Origin: Bacillus zhangzhouensis
Lineage (GTDB): Bacteria; Bacillota; Bacilli; Bacillales; Bacillaceae
NCBI RefSeq assembly: GCF_000715205.1
Contig: NZ_JOTP01000027.1
Span: forward strand, 1-35,291
Direction of reading: 5' to 3'
DNA: 35,291 bases
Part shown: in pieces, positions 17,763-25,939 of the stretch
How positions within the stretch are numbered: position 1 is the first letter of the stretch
Layout: every line of letters starts with the position of its first letter
Made by a program: the position numbers and the translations under genes
The notes under the pieces: generated by a model
The model's input: the letters and a program-made list of their open reading frames with translations, nothing else
What the model was told of the DNA's origin: nothing
Database searches by the model: none

Positions 17763-17791
17763 ATGATAACAAAACAAATGGCTTATTTCAA
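17763..17791 (-). promoter_or_regulatory. SigA-type promoter of the ycnC-ycnB operon
   Basis: Minus strand: TTGAAA (17791-17786), 17-nt spacer, TATCAT (17768-17763). The transcription start would fall inside the upstream operator repeat. Confidence 0.7.
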
Positions 17792-17802
17792 GAAAACGCA
17801 CT

Positions 17803-17835
17803 TAAAAAGATACCTATCTGTATGATAGGTATCTT
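17803..17835 (-). terminator. Terminator of the small lipoprotein gene
   Basis: Perfect 12-bp stem (AAGATACCTATC with GATAGGTATCTT), 5-nt loop, followed on the minus strand by a T run. It overlaps the stop codon of the lipoprotein gene. Confidence 0.88.
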
Positions 17836-18208
17836 ATCCTTTCGCATGTGCGGCATATATGTTCATCTGTCCGTTATGTTCGACGATCAAAAGGTCTTCT
17901 CGCCCCTTTACAGAGTAAATAGCGGACCCTTTTTTCAACTGAGATGCTGTGCCATGTTGAAAATGTTTGGTAGAAGTTTTCGTGATGATCCCTACTTGCT
18001 GTTGTTTTGTGACGGTCAGATCGTTGGTCCAGTCTAAGTTTGTTTGATAGACAGTTCCTTTACATTGAAATAAATCTGCATGTTTATCGAGAGCTAATAG
18101 CTCCTCTGCACTTGGTGGTTTTGACGAGGAATACTGGACAGACTGGCAGGCGCATAAGGAAATAGTGAGTAACATTATCAATCGATTAATCCATATTTTA
18201 CGTGTCAA
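17834..18208 (-). CDS. Small predicted lipoprotein of unknown function
   Basis: Hypothetical 124-aa protein, family not recognised. From the TTG start it begins MTRKIWINRL, followed by a hydrophobic stretch and a lipobox-like LCAC with Cys21. It is therefore probably exported and membrane-anchored. The mature part is short, mixed alpha/beta and has an LLIVEHNGQMNIYAAH ending. AAGGA lies 7 nt before the TTG; an in-frame ATG at 18268 has no ribosome binding site and would bury the signal peptide. It is divergent from the ArsR-type regulator and occupies the place of ycnD-ycnE in B. subtilis. Confidence 0.65.
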   Translation of the reverse strand: MTRKIWINRLIMLLTISLCACQSVQYSSSKPPSAEELLALDKHADLFQCKGTVYQTNLDWTNDLTVTKQQQVGIITKTSTKHFQHGTASQLKKGSAIYSVKGREDLLIVEHNGQMNIYAAHAKG

Positions 18209-18297
18209 AATGGTTTCCTTCCCTTTAAGACAGCTTCTCATTACAGTCATTGACGTTTGTGAAGTCATATCGTTACTTTTCTAGACAATTCATGAGA

Positions 18298-18332
18298 TTG
18301 TATGTTGTAAAGAAATACGGTACATTTATCGT
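18298..18332 (+). promoter_or_regulatory. Putative promoter giving a leaderless yczG transcript
   Basis: TTGTAT (18298-18303), 17-nt spacer and TACATT (18321-18326). The ATG at 18333 starts 7 nt after the -10 box and no ribosome binding site is present, so transcription may begin at or next to the start codon. Confidence 0.4.
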
Positions 18333-18644
18333 ATGAATACTCCAATCCATCCAAACCAAGAAGACATGAGACTGATTTCTGTTTTGCACGCATTGGCCGA
18401 CCCAATCCGGTTAGAAATTGTCCGCTGCTTAGCAGAGGCGGGGGAGAGGACATGCGGCACGTATGAGATGAACATTGCAAAATCCACGCTCTCCCATCAC
18501 TTTAAAGTGCTGAGAGAGGCAGGCGTCGTGAAAGTCAGAATTGACGGAAAGCACCGTTACTATTCTCTAAGAAAAGGTGATCTCGAGACCGCTTTTCCTG
18601 GACTTGTGTCATCGATTTTAGCTGTAGATAAAGAGCGGTGGTAA
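18333..18644 (+). CDS. yczG: ArsR-family transcriptional regulator, YczG-like
   Basis: Small winged-helix regulator of 103 aa. The DNA-binding segment is [61 protein letters not shown], the classic ArsR layout. It carries Cys residues only near the wing-proximal helices (RCLAEAG and RTCG) and lacks the ELCVCDL metal motif of arsenic and cadmium sensors. It is therefore probably not a metal sensor of that class. The start has no visible Shine-Dalgarno sequence. In B. subtilis yczG precedes gabR as it does here, but two inserted genes now separate them. Target genes are unknown. Confidence 0.85.
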   Translation: MNTPIHPNQEDMRLISVLHALADPIRLEIVRCLAEAGERTCGTYEMNIAKSTLSHHFKVLREAGVVKVRIDGKHRYYSLRKGDLETAFPGLVSSILAVDKERW

Positions 18645-18668
18645 GCGAGCCTTGCATGAGCTCACATA

Positions 18669-18710
18669 GCACACATCCCCAAGGTCCAATGCTCTGGGGA
18701 TGTGTGCGCT
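18669..18710 (+). terminator. Terminator of yczG
   Basis: A 13-bp perfect stem (GCACACATCCCCA with TGGGGATGTGTGC), 13-nt loop, followed by a moderately T-rich stretch. It lies 24 nt after the yczG stop codon. Confidence 0.8.
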
Positions 18711-18724
18711 TCTTTCAAACCGAA

Positions 18725-19276
18725 TTAGAGACAAGAATGGTCTAAAGACAAATGTGCGATTTCATAAATGCGGATGTGATTTTCTATATGTTCTGGTACT
18801 GAATGAAGAAAAGTATATTTCACAAACTTCCATTTATCGGGGTTATATATGATCACTTCTCCTTTATTTCCTTTAACATGTGAAAAGCAATGATTGATCT
18901 CTAATTTTTCAAGGCAATCAGTAGGGTGAATGTTTACATACTCTTCAAGAACGTATTTACTACGTTCAAAGTCATTGGTTAAATGAACTGAATACGTGAT
19001 GGCAATACGTATTTGCTTCCAACCAAAAGAACGCAATACTTGATCAAAGGACCCTTTAAATATAAAGTCTGTCATGTCCTCCGATTGTGTCCAAATATAT
19101 AATGGGCAATAGCTATTGTTCAAACTCCTATATTTGTTTTTTTCAGTGATCAAATAAGCCTTAAAAAGTAACCCCTTCAATCCATCCGTTTTCCATCCAT
19201 TGTCCAGCACTCTTCTTCTAATGATATCCATATCATAATCCGCAGGCAGATCAACATGATACTGCATGGCATGCAT
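18725..19276 (-). CDS. DUF4865 family protein
   Basis: Hypothetical protein of 183 aa matching the DUF4865 pattern: an N-terminal AMQYHVDLPADYDMDIIRRRVLDNG, then LKGLLFKAYLITEK and CPLYIWTQSEDMTDF. The biochemical role is unknown to me. The ATG at 19276 is 7 nt from AAAGGGAG; the in-frame start at 19300 lies upstream of that site. It is divergent from a LysR-type gene, an arrangement that suggests regulation by it. Codon use is more AT-rich than in the flanking yczG and gabR genes, consistent with acquisition as a two-gene cassette. Confidence 0.72.
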   Translation of the reverse strand: MHAMQYHVDLPADYDMDIIRRRVLDNGWKTDGLKGLLFKAYLITEKNKYRSLNNSYCPLYIWTQSEDMTDFIFKGSFDQVLRSFGWKQIRIAITYSVHLTNDFERSKYVLEEYVNIHPTDCLEKLEINHCFSHVKGNKGEVIIYNPDKWKFVKYTFLHSVPEHIENHIRIYEIAHLSLDHSCL

Positions 19277-19321
19277 AGGAACACTCCCTTTCAAAAGCAA
19301 TCATAATGGATTTCAAAACAG

Positions 19322-19365
19322 TTGAATAATACATATTTGTGTTATTGTTATCACTAAAAGTGATA
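19322..19365 (+). promoter_or_regulatory. LysR-type regulatory region with a 17-bp palindrome
   Basis: A perfect dyad TATCACT-AAA-AGTGATA (19349-19365) contains a T-N11-A LysR core (TCACTAAAAGTGA) and touches the ribosome binding site of the LysR gene. A weak promoter (TTGAAT at 19322, TGTTAT at 19346, 18-nt spacer) precedes or overlaps it. Autorepression and control of the divergent DUF4865 gene are likely. Confidence 0.5.
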
Positions 19366-19375
19366 GGTGATTTTG

Positions 19376-20107
19376 ATGAATATAAATGATTTGGTGATTT
19401 TTATAGAGGTATATCAAAAAGGGTCTATTAATCAAGCTGCGAAATCTTTAGGATATGCTCAATCCAATATATCTCAAAGAATAAAATGGCTTGAAACCTC
19501 ATATGATTCAACATTTTTTATCAGACATCACAATAGGATCAGTTCAACAGGGCAGGGTGATTTATTTTATCAATACGCTCAAACGATCATAAAAGAAACA
19601 AAGCTGATTCAACAAAAGTTGACTCCAAGAAAAAAGAAAGTGCTATGCTCTGAAATTCTATTTAATGTTTTATACGAGCAAAAAGTGTTGGAAGATATTC
19701 AATTCACAGATTTTAGCATTGCGTCAACAAGTCATATCAACACAGAGTTGGAAAAGGATGTTTATGATCAAATTATTTCTTTTAACCAACTTGAAACAGC
19801 AGGATATCAGTTGAGAGAAGCAAAGGATTTGGCATTCAACTTATTTGGAAAATCAAAAAACATACACGATGATCATGTCCCATTGGTCGTGAATCGTGAT
19901 CGGCTTTGTCCTTTAAGAAATGAGGCCATGCGTGTGTTGGGTCATCAAAATGTATTTGAGCTAGATTCGTTTGAAGGAATGGTTAATATCGTTGAACAGG
20001 GAGATGGTATTGCTTTACTACCAATCAACTTAAAAGGTCATAAAAATCTTGTGAAGATGCTAGAAGAAGATATTCACATCGGCTATTACATTTATGAAAG
20101 AATGTGA
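19376..20107 (+). CDS. LysR-family transcriptional regulator, short form
   Basis: Transcriptional regulator of 243 aa. The N-terminal winged HTH is canonical: LVIFIEVYQKGSINQAAKSLGYAQSNISQRIKWLE (about residues 5-40), followed by the linker helix. The effector domain is about 50 residues shorter than in standard 290-300 aa LysR proteins, yet its end (SFEGMVNIVEQGDGIALLP) still matches the second effector subdomain. The ATG at 19376 is 5 nt from AGGTGA; an in-frame GTG at 19367 lies within that site. It is divergent from the DUF4865 gene and low in GC, as that gene is. The inducer is unknown. Confidence 0.82.
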   Translation: MNINDLVIFIEVYQKGSINQAAKSLGYAQSNISQRIKWLETSYDSTFFIRHHNRISSTGQGDLFYQYAQTIIKETKLIQQKLTPRKKKVLCSEILFNVLYEQKVLEDIQFTDFSIASTSHINTELEKDVYDQIISFNQLETAGYQLREAKDLAFNLFGKSKNIHDDHVPLVVNRDRLCPLRNEAMRVLGHQNVFELDSFEGMVNIVEQGDGIALLPINLKGHKNLVKMLEEDIHIGYYIYERM

Positions 20108-20133
20108 AAGCATTCTCTCATTCTTCTCAATAG

Positions 20134-20270
20134 TACTTCAGGTCTCTCCTTGATGAGGAAACGAATGTTGATTTAGTTCCATATGTTTTTCAAGCCATCA
20201 TTCATCGGAACACCCCTCCATGGGTACTTGAAGAGGAGTGTCACGATTTATTTAAAGTACCTGTTTTATC
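20134..20270 (+). pseudogene. Possible remnant of a coding sequence
   Basis: Between the LysR and gabR genes, one plus-strand frame is open from 20134 to past 20270. It reads like protein with Bacillus codon use (for example LVPYVFQAIIHRNTPPW and LEEECHDLF) but has no start codon or ribosome binding site. The family was not recognised. It may be the end of a deleted gene, or a chance open frame that continues antisense into gabR. Confidence 0.25.
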
Positions 20271-21690
20271 TCCCATAAATCGACTCGTGCAGCCGTTTCA
20301 CTGCTGGCTGAATATCCTCTGGCCGCATGTGCGAGAAGCCGAGGACGAGTGGAACAAAGCCTTCCTGATGCCCCGGCAATTGCTCATCAAGTGTAAAGCG
20401 ATCCATCCCGTACATTTTCAGCTTTCTTTCTTTGGCTCGCTGTAAAATCTCATGCTGCGTTCGATCTGAGCGGAACTCTGCGATAAAATGAAGCCCTGCA
20501 TTTTCCCCAATAATCCGCACATTGTCAGCAAAGACGATTTCGAGCTCTCCAATGAGCTGCTTCCGCTTTTCCTCATATAAACCATTCATTCTTTTAATAT
20601 GCCGCTGATACGCCCCGTCTTTAATAAAGTGAAGAAGGGTGTATTGGGTAAAAAGATTAGTCGTTTGAATGAAGAAATGCTGTTCTTCTTTATAGTGCCT
20701 TAATAAATGCTGAGGCAGTACCATATAGCTAAGCCGCAACCCAGGAAGCAATGATTTCGAAAAGGTCCCCATATAAATGACTTTGTCATATCGATCAAGG
20801 CTTTGCAGGGCTGGTATGCTGTCTGTTCCATACTTAAATTCACTGTCATAATCATCCTCAATGATATAGCGGCCTGGCTGATCAGCTGCCCAGTTTAACA
20901 GCTGAATCCGCCGGGAAATCGGCATGATCACCCCTGTTGGGAACTGATGTGAGGGGGTAATGATCAAGACATTTGGCTGTTTCTTGTGAATGTCGCTCAA
21001 TCGCACTCCTTTTTGATCAATGCCAATCGTTTCAATTCGGTGATGATTGTTTTTTAACATTTGATAGAGCCTGCGGTAGCCAGGGTTTTCTAACCCGTAT
21101 ACTTGATCAGCCGGAAGAATGCTCGATAACGAATGAATGAGTGACTGTGTGCCTGCGCTTAAAATGAGCTGCTCTGGATAACATTTGACTCCTCGTGCAA
21201 GTCCGATCAACCGGGCAATCGTTTCCCGCAGCTCATAAACGCCTTGTGGATGCGGAAGCTCACCAAAGGCTTCTTGGTGCAGAGTGATCGCCTTTTGCTC
21301 ACTTTTCAGCCAGCTTTTAAAAGGAAAGTTTGTCGTATCAACGGAGATGTGTGAAAAAGAGTACCAGTCGTCTCGTGCAATGGGCTTTTCCTTTAAATCT
21401 GCTGGAAGAGACGATGGCTTCAGCTGACCCGACTCATGAAACGTTTCAAGTGATTCCACAAAAAAACCTTTGCGTTCAACCGAATATAAATATCCCTCGG
21501 CAAGCAGCTGCTGATAGGCGCCATTCACTGAATTGACGCTGACATTTAATGTATCGGCTAACTCTCGTTTAGAGGGTAATTGATCGTGCGGCTGAAGGTT
21601 TCGATTTAAAATTTCACCTTTAATTTTCGTATAAATTTGATGATAAATATATCCGTTTGCCCCTGTTTGATCTAGTTGAATTGTCAGCAT
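20266..21690 (-). CDS. gabR: GabR, MocR-type transcriptional regulator of GABA catabolism
   Basis: PLP- and GABA-responsive regulator, 474 aa. The N-terminal GntR winged helix (SKRELADTLNVSVNSVNGAYQQLLAEGYLYS, residues 40-70) is fused to an aminotransferase-like domain. Lys312 in TFSKSLLPGLR is the Schiff-base lysine, matching Lys312 of B. subtilis GabR; YIIEDDYDSEF supplies the PLP-contacting Asp. The ATG is 8 nt from AAGGA. It is divergent from gabT and probably represses itself while activating gabT with GABA and PLP. Confidence 0.94.
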   Translation of the reverse strand: MLTIQLDQTGANGYIYHQIYTKIKGEILNRNLQPHDQLPSKRELADTLNVSVNSVNGAYQQLLAEGYLYSVERKGFFVESLETFHESGQLKPSSLPADLKEKPIARDDWYSFSHISVDTTNFPFKSWLKSEQKAITLHQEAFGELPHPQGVYELRETIARLIGLARGVKCYPEQLILSAGTQSLIHSLSSILPADQVYGLENPGYRRLYQMLKNNHHRIETIGIDQKGVRLSDIHKKQPNVLIITPSHQFPTGVIMPISRRIQLLNWAADQPGRYIIEDDYDSEFKYGTDSIPALQSLDRYDKVIYMGTFSKSLLPGLRLSYMVLPQHLLRHYKEEQHFFIQTTNLFTQYTLLHFIKDGAYQRHIKRMNGLYEEKRKQLIGELEIVFADNVRIIGENAGLHFIAEFRSDRTQHEILQRAKERKLKMYGMDRFTLDEQLPGHQEGFVPLVLGFSHMRPEDIQPAVKRLHESIYGR

Positions 21691-21711
21691 CTCTTCATTC
21701 CTTCCTCTCTG

Positions 21712-21753
21712 GTACCATGAAAAAAATGATATTGGTACTTTCTATCATACCAA
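21712..21753. promoter_or_regulatory. gabR promoter with GabR direct repeats
   Basis: Minus-strand promoter TTGGTA (21753-21748), 16-nt spacer, TATCAT (21731-21726). ATACCA at 21747-21752 overlaps its -35 and a second copy, GTACCA, lies at 21712-21717, 35 bp away in the same direction. GabR of B. subtilis binds ATACCA direct repeats, so these are the likely sites. No good plus-strand -35 was found for gabT, as expected for an activated promoter. Confidence 0.6.
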
Positions 21754-21798
21754 AAAATATTCAGAATAATAAAAAAGACATAAAGGGGATGGATGACA

Positions 21799-23115
21799 AT
21801 GAGTCAAACGACAACAAACCGTTTTTCAACAGAAGAATGGCAGGGGAAAAGAGATCAATACGTCGCAAGAGGCGTCAGTAATGGCAACCGTCATCTTGCA
21901 GCGAAAGGAAAAGGAGCCGAGCTGTTCGATATTGATGGGAATCGCTTTATTGATTTTGCAGGCGCCATTGGCACATTAAATGTAGGACATTCACATCCAA
22001 AGGTTGTGGAAGCCGTCAAAGCACAGGCAGACAGTCTGATTCATCCAGGATTCAATGTGATGATGTACGAATCCTATATCGAATTAGCAGAAAAGCTTTG
22101 CCATCTAACGCCAGGCGACCATGACAAGAAAGCCATTTTCTTAAATTCAGGAGCAGAAGCTGTTGAAAATGCGGTGAAAATTGCACGTAAATATACGAAA
22201 CGACAGGCCGTTGTGTCATTCACAAGAGGCTTCCACGGCAGAACAAATATGACCATGAGCATGACGAGTAAGGTCAAGCCATATAAATTTGGGTTCGGAC
22301 CATTCGCATCAGAGGTATATCAAGCACCGTATCCTTATTACTATCAAAAGCCTGAAGGATTAAGTGATGCGGCCTACGATGAGTATATCATCGATCAATT
22401 TAATCAATTCTTTGTCGCAACCGTTGCACCAGAAACAGTCGCTTGTGTGGTGATGGAGCCGGTCCAAGGGGAGGGCGGATTCATTGTTCCATCGAAGCGT
22501 TTTGTTCAGCACGTCGCTTCATTTTGTCAGCAGCACGGGATTGTATTTGTCGCAGATGAGATCCAAACAGGCTTTGCGAGAACGGGGAAATACTTTGCGA
22601 TTGAGCACTTTGATGTCGTGCCAGACTTAATCACTGTGTCAAAATCACTTGCAGCGGGCCTGCCGCTAAGCGGTGTTGTTGGCAGAAAAGAGTTGCTTGA
22701 TGCAGCAGACCCAGGGGAGCTCGGGGGAACGTATGCAGGAAGTCCATTAGGCTGTGTGGCGGCACTAGCGGTTCTTGATATTATTGAAACAGAACAACTG
22801 AATCAACGATCTGAACACATTGGACAAGTCATTGAGGACAAAGCAAATGATTGGAGAACAACGTATCCATTCATCGGGGAAGTCCGCCGGTTAGGAGCAA
22901 TGGCGGCAATTGAAATTGTGGAAGATCAAACAACGCGTACACCAGATAAGAAAACAGCCGCAGCGATTGCATCATATGCAAATGAGCACGGGCTACTCTT
23001 ATTAACGGCAGGGATTAATGGGAATATTATTCGCTTCTTAACACCACTTGTCATCACAGATGAGCTGCTTCACGAAGGACTAGGGATCATCGAGGACGCC
23101 TTCAAAGCACGCTAA
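21799..23115 (+). CDS. gabT: 4-aminobutyrate aminotransferase GabT
   Basis: PLP-dependent class III aminotransferase, 438 aa, converting GABA and 2-oxoglutarate to succinate semialdehyde and glutamate. Signature features are the PLP phosphate site NSGAEAVENAVKIAR, the pyridine-contacting VADEIQTGFARTG and Schiff-base Lys282 in TVSKSLAAGLPLSG. The ATG at 21799 gives MSQTT as in B. subtilis GabT and lies 10 nt from AAAGGGG; an in-frame ATG at 21793 is only 4 nt away. It is the first gene of the GabR-controlled operon. Confidence 0.95.
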   Translation: MSQTTTNRFSTEEWQGKRDQYVARGVSNGNRHLAAKGKGAELFDIDGNRFIDFAGAIGTLNVGHSHPKVVEAVKAQADSLIHPGFNVMMYESYIELAEKLCHLTPGDHDKKAIFLNSGAEAVENAVKIARKYTKRQAVVSFTRGFHGRTNMTMSMTSKVKPYKFGFGPFASEVYQAPYPYYYQKPEGLSDAAYDEYIIDQFNQFFVATVAPETVACVVMEPVQGEGGFIVPSKRFVQHVASFCQQHGIVFVADEIQTGFARTGKYFAIEHFDVVPDLITVSKSLAAGLPLSGVVGRKELLDAADPGELGGTYAGSPLGCVAALAVLDIIETEQLNQRSEHIGQVIEDKANDWRTTYPFIGEVRRLGAMAAIEIVEDQTTRTPDKKTAAAIASYANEHGLLLLTAGINGNIIRFLTPLVITDELLHEGLGIIEDAFKAR

Positions 23116-23136
23116 ACAACAAAGGGGGATGGTTGT

Positions 23137-24525
23137 ATGCAAAAACAACAAATGGCAAAAACCATGTCGCAGTCTGACGTACTGTTTTTATCCATTGGTG
23201 CAATGCTTGGATGGGGCTGGGTTGTACTTTCGGGAGATTGGATTTTAACAGCAGGATTTTTAGGTAGTGTCATCGCCTTTGTCATCGGCGGTATTCTCGT
23301 CATCTTTATTGGACTCACGTATGCCGAGCTTTCGTCTGCGATTCCAGAGACAGGTGGAGGACTCGTCTTTGTCCAACGGGCATTCGGGATGAAATCAGCT
23401 TTTGTCTCAGCATGGGGCGTACTATTTGGTTATGTGTCCGTGATTACGTTTGAAGCTGTCGCACTGCCGACGGTCATTGATTATGTCATTCCAACACAGC
23501 ATGTTGGTTTCCTATGGAATATAGGGGGATGGGACGTTTATTTTACTTGGGTATTGATTGGATCTGGCGGGGCGTTATTTTTAACAGCTCTGAATTACAT
23601 TGGGGCAAAGCCTGCTGCCATTTTTCAGTCAGTGTTCACAGTTGCGATTATCCTGACAGGTTTTCTCCTTTTAGGTGGAGCAACCTTTAATGGAGATTTT
23701 GCAAACCTTGAGCCGATGTTTCATGGCGGGGTTGGCGGTCTCATGGCCGTTTTAGTCATGATTCCCTTTTTATTCGTTGGGTTTGATGTCATTCCGCAAG
23801 TGGCGGCGGAGATCAATGCACCGAAGAAAATCATCGGGAGAATCTTGATTATCTCCATCGTGAGTGCAGTTGTTTTTTATTTGCTCATTGTCTTTGGTGT
23901 AGCGGCGGGGTTGTCAAAAGGTCAGCTTGAAGCCTCTTCACTGGCGACAGCAGATGCGATGGTGCAGCTTCTCGGTCATCAAGCATTTGGGACAGTGCTT
24001 GTCATTGGCGGTGTAGCAGGGATTGTGACGAGCTGGAATGCTTTTATCATCGGTGCAAGTCGTATTCTATACGCGATGGCGGAAAGAGGCATGATTTCCA
24101 AATGGTTTGCGTATATTCATCCAAAGTATAAAACACCGACAAATGCGATTTTATTTCTAGGTGGATTGGCTTTTTTTGCTCCATTACTAGGCCGCCCTGC
24201 CCTTGTGTGGATTGTCAATGCAGGCGGCGTGGGAATCATCGTCGGGTACTTAATTGTGTCCATCGCCTTTATGAGACTTCGCAAAACAGAACCCGAGCTT
24301 GAGCGTCCATACCGCATTAAATATTGGCGGACGACAGGCGTTTTAGCCATCGGACTGAGTCTCCTTTTTCTTTCATTTTATTTTCCGGGGATGCCGGCCT
24401 CTCTGTCATGGCCAGCTGAATGGATCTTGCTTTTAGGTTGGGCACTCATTGGGTATATACTATATGTAATGAATCCAAGAACGAAGGAGAAGGTAGAGCA
24501 TGACAAACGAACTCAAAGTGTATAA
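23137..24525 (+). CDS. APC-family amino acid permease, probable GABA importer
   Basis: Integral membrane amino acid/polyamine/organocation transporter, 462 aa with about 12 hydrophobic helices. The family-typical first helix is present ([19 protein letters not shown]), as is the [21 protein letters not shown] segment after helix 2. The ATG is preceded by AAAGGGGG. It starts 21 nt after gabT and overlaps gabD by 26 bp, so the three genes form one coupled operon. GABA or a related omega-amino acid is the likely substrate, from context alone. B. subtilis has no permease at this position (its gabP is elsewhere). Confidence 0.83.
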   Translation: MQKQQMAKTMSQSDVLFLSIGAMLGWGWVVLSGDWILTAGFLGSVIAFVIGGILVIFIGLTYAELSSAIPETGGGLVFVQRAFGMKSAFVSAWGVLFGYVSVITFEAVALPTVIDYVIPTQHVGFLWNIGGWDVYFTWVLIGSGGALFLTALNYIGAKPAAIFQSVFTVAIILTGFLLLGGATFNGDFANLEPMFHGGVGGLMAVLVMIPFLFVGFDVIPQVAAEINAPKKIIGRILIISIVSAVVFYLLIVFGVAAGLSKGQLEASSLATADAMVQLLGHQAFGTVLVIGGVAGIVTSWNAFIIGASRILYAMAERGMISKWFAYIHPKYKTPTNAILFLGGLAFFAPLLGRPALVWIVNAGGVGIIVGYLIVSIAFMRLRKTEPELERPYRIKYWRTTGVLAIGLSLLFLSFYFPGMPASLSWPAEWILLLGWALIGYILYVMNPRTKEKVEHDKRTQSV

Positions 24526-25894
24526 TCCTGCAACAGGGGAAGAAATTGCTTCAGTTGCTCAGCATACTAAAGAACAGATCGAAGACGCGATTTCGCGCTC
24601 GCACAAAGCATTCAAAACATGGGCAAAGACGTCAGCCCATGAACGTGCAAATATCATTCGCAAGTGGTTTGATCTGATGATCGAACATAAAGAAAGGCTT
24701 GCAACAATCATCACGGAAGAAAACGGGAAGCCTTATCAAGAAGCATTAGGCGAAATCGTTTATGCAGCTGGATATATAGAATGGTACGCAGAGGAAGCCA
24801 AACGAATCTATGGCAGAACCATTCCGTCACATACGACCAACAAACGCCTTTTTGTCACAAAGCAGCCAGTTGGACCTGTCGCTGCGATTACACCGTGGAA
24901 TTTCCCTGCGGCGATGATTACGAGAAAGGCAGCACCAGCACTCGCAGCGGGCTGTACGTTTATTGTGAAACCTGCTGAAGACACGCCGCTGACAGCCATT
25001 GAACTTGTGAAATTAGGACATGAAGCCGGAATTCCGGAGGATGCTCTGCAATGGGTTGTTGGAGATGGAAAAGAAGTTGGTGAAATCTTCACAGATAGTC
25101 CATTGATTCGCAAGATCACGTTTACAGGCTCAACGCCAGTCGGAAAGCACCTGATCAAAAACAGTGCGAGCACAGTGAAACACGTATCGATGGAACTTGG
25201 CGGTCATGCCCCGCTGATCGTAGACAAGGATGCAAATCTTGAACTGGCTGTGAAACAAGCAGTGGCATCTAAGTTTCGTAATGCAGGACAAACCTGTGTA
25301 TGTGCTAACCGTTTAATTGTGCATGAAGAGATTCATGAAGCATTTGCTCAAGCGTTCAGCAAAGAAGTGGAAAAGCTGAAATTAGGAAATGGGTTTGAAG
25401 AAGGCACATCAATCGGTCCAATTATCAATAAGCGCGGCTTTGATAAAATTGTCGACCAAATTCAAGATGCAGTAGATAAAGGCGCGAAAGTGCTTGTCGG
25501 TGGCGGTACCGATTTTGACGATGAGAAGTCATATTATTTTGTTCAGCCAACGGTGCTCACACATGTCGATCCTACGATGAACATCATGCTTGAAGAGACC
25601 TTTGGTCCTGTGGCGCCGATTACGACGTTCCAAACATTAGATGAGGCGATTGAATTAGCTAACGATACCCCTTTTGGACTTGCGGCTTATTTCTTTACAG
25701 AGAATTATCGGAACGGACTCTACATCTCAGAGAATCTTGATTACGGTATTATTGGCTGGAATGATGGGGGCCCATCGGCTGTTCAGGCACCTTTCGGCGG
25801 TATGAAAGAGAGTGGGATTGGTCGTGAAGGCGGCATTGAAGGCATCGAGCCATATTTAGAAACAAAATATGTATCCATTGGTTTAGATGGATAA
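24500..25894 (+). CDS. gabD: Succinate-semialdehyde dehydrogenase GabD
   Basis: NAD(P)-dependent aldehyde dehydrogenase, 464 aa, oxidising succinate semialdehyde to succinate as the second step of GABA catabolism. Conserved ALDH elements are [10 protein letters not shown], the cofactor loop [10 protein letters not shown], general base Glu232 (MELGGHAP) and catalytic Cys266 ([12 protein letters not shown]). The C-terminal [16 protein letters not shown] is also intact. The ATG follows AAGGAGAAGG and lies inside the end of the permease gene. A terminator follows. Confidence 0.95.
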   Translation: MTNELKVYNPATGEEIASVAQHTKEQIEDAISRSHKAFKTWAKTSAHERANIIRKWFDLMIEHKERLATIITEENGKPYQEALGEIVYAAGYIEWYAEEAKRIYGRTIPSHTTNKRLFVTKQPVGPVAAITPWNFPAAMITRKAAPALAAGCTFIVKPAEDTPLTAIELVKLGHEAGIPEDALQWVVGDGKEVGEIFTDSPLIRKITFTGSTPVGKHLIKNSASTVKHVSMELGGHAPLIVDKDANLELAVKQAVASKFRNAGQTCVCANRLIVHEEIHEAFAQAFSKEVEKLKLGNGFEEGTSIGPIINKRGFDKIVDQIQDAVDKGAKVLVGGGTDFDDEKSYYFVQPTVLTHVDPTMNIMLEETFGPVAPITTFQTLDEAIELANDTPFGLAAYFFTENYRNGLYISENLDYGIIGWNDGGPSAVQAPFGGMKESGIGREGGIEGIEPYLETKYVSIGLDG

Positions 25895-25904
25895 TGAATG
25901 ATTG

Positions 25905-25936
25905 AGACTGCTCGAGAAACCTCGGCAGTCTTTTTT
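25905..25936 (+). terminator. Terminator of the gabT-permease-gabD operon
   Basis: Stem AGACTGC/GCAGTCT with an inner CGAG/CTCG arm, followed by six T residues on the plus strand. Confidence 0.88.
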
Positions 25937-25939
25937 ATG

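Noticed and set aside
20160..20250. Terminator for the LysR gene (ACACCCCTC/GAGGAGTGT dyad)
   Set aside because: One mismatch, a 14-nt loop and only a weak T-rich tail; not strong enough to list as a terminator.
19376..20265. LysR gene truncated by a frameshift
   Set aside because: The downstream open frame does not look like the missing part of a LysR effector domain, and the protein ends after a family-typical segment, so a naturally short regulator is more likely.
24808..25173. 121-codon minus-strand open frame
   Set aside because: Antisense to gabD, no ribosome binding site, no recognisable domain.
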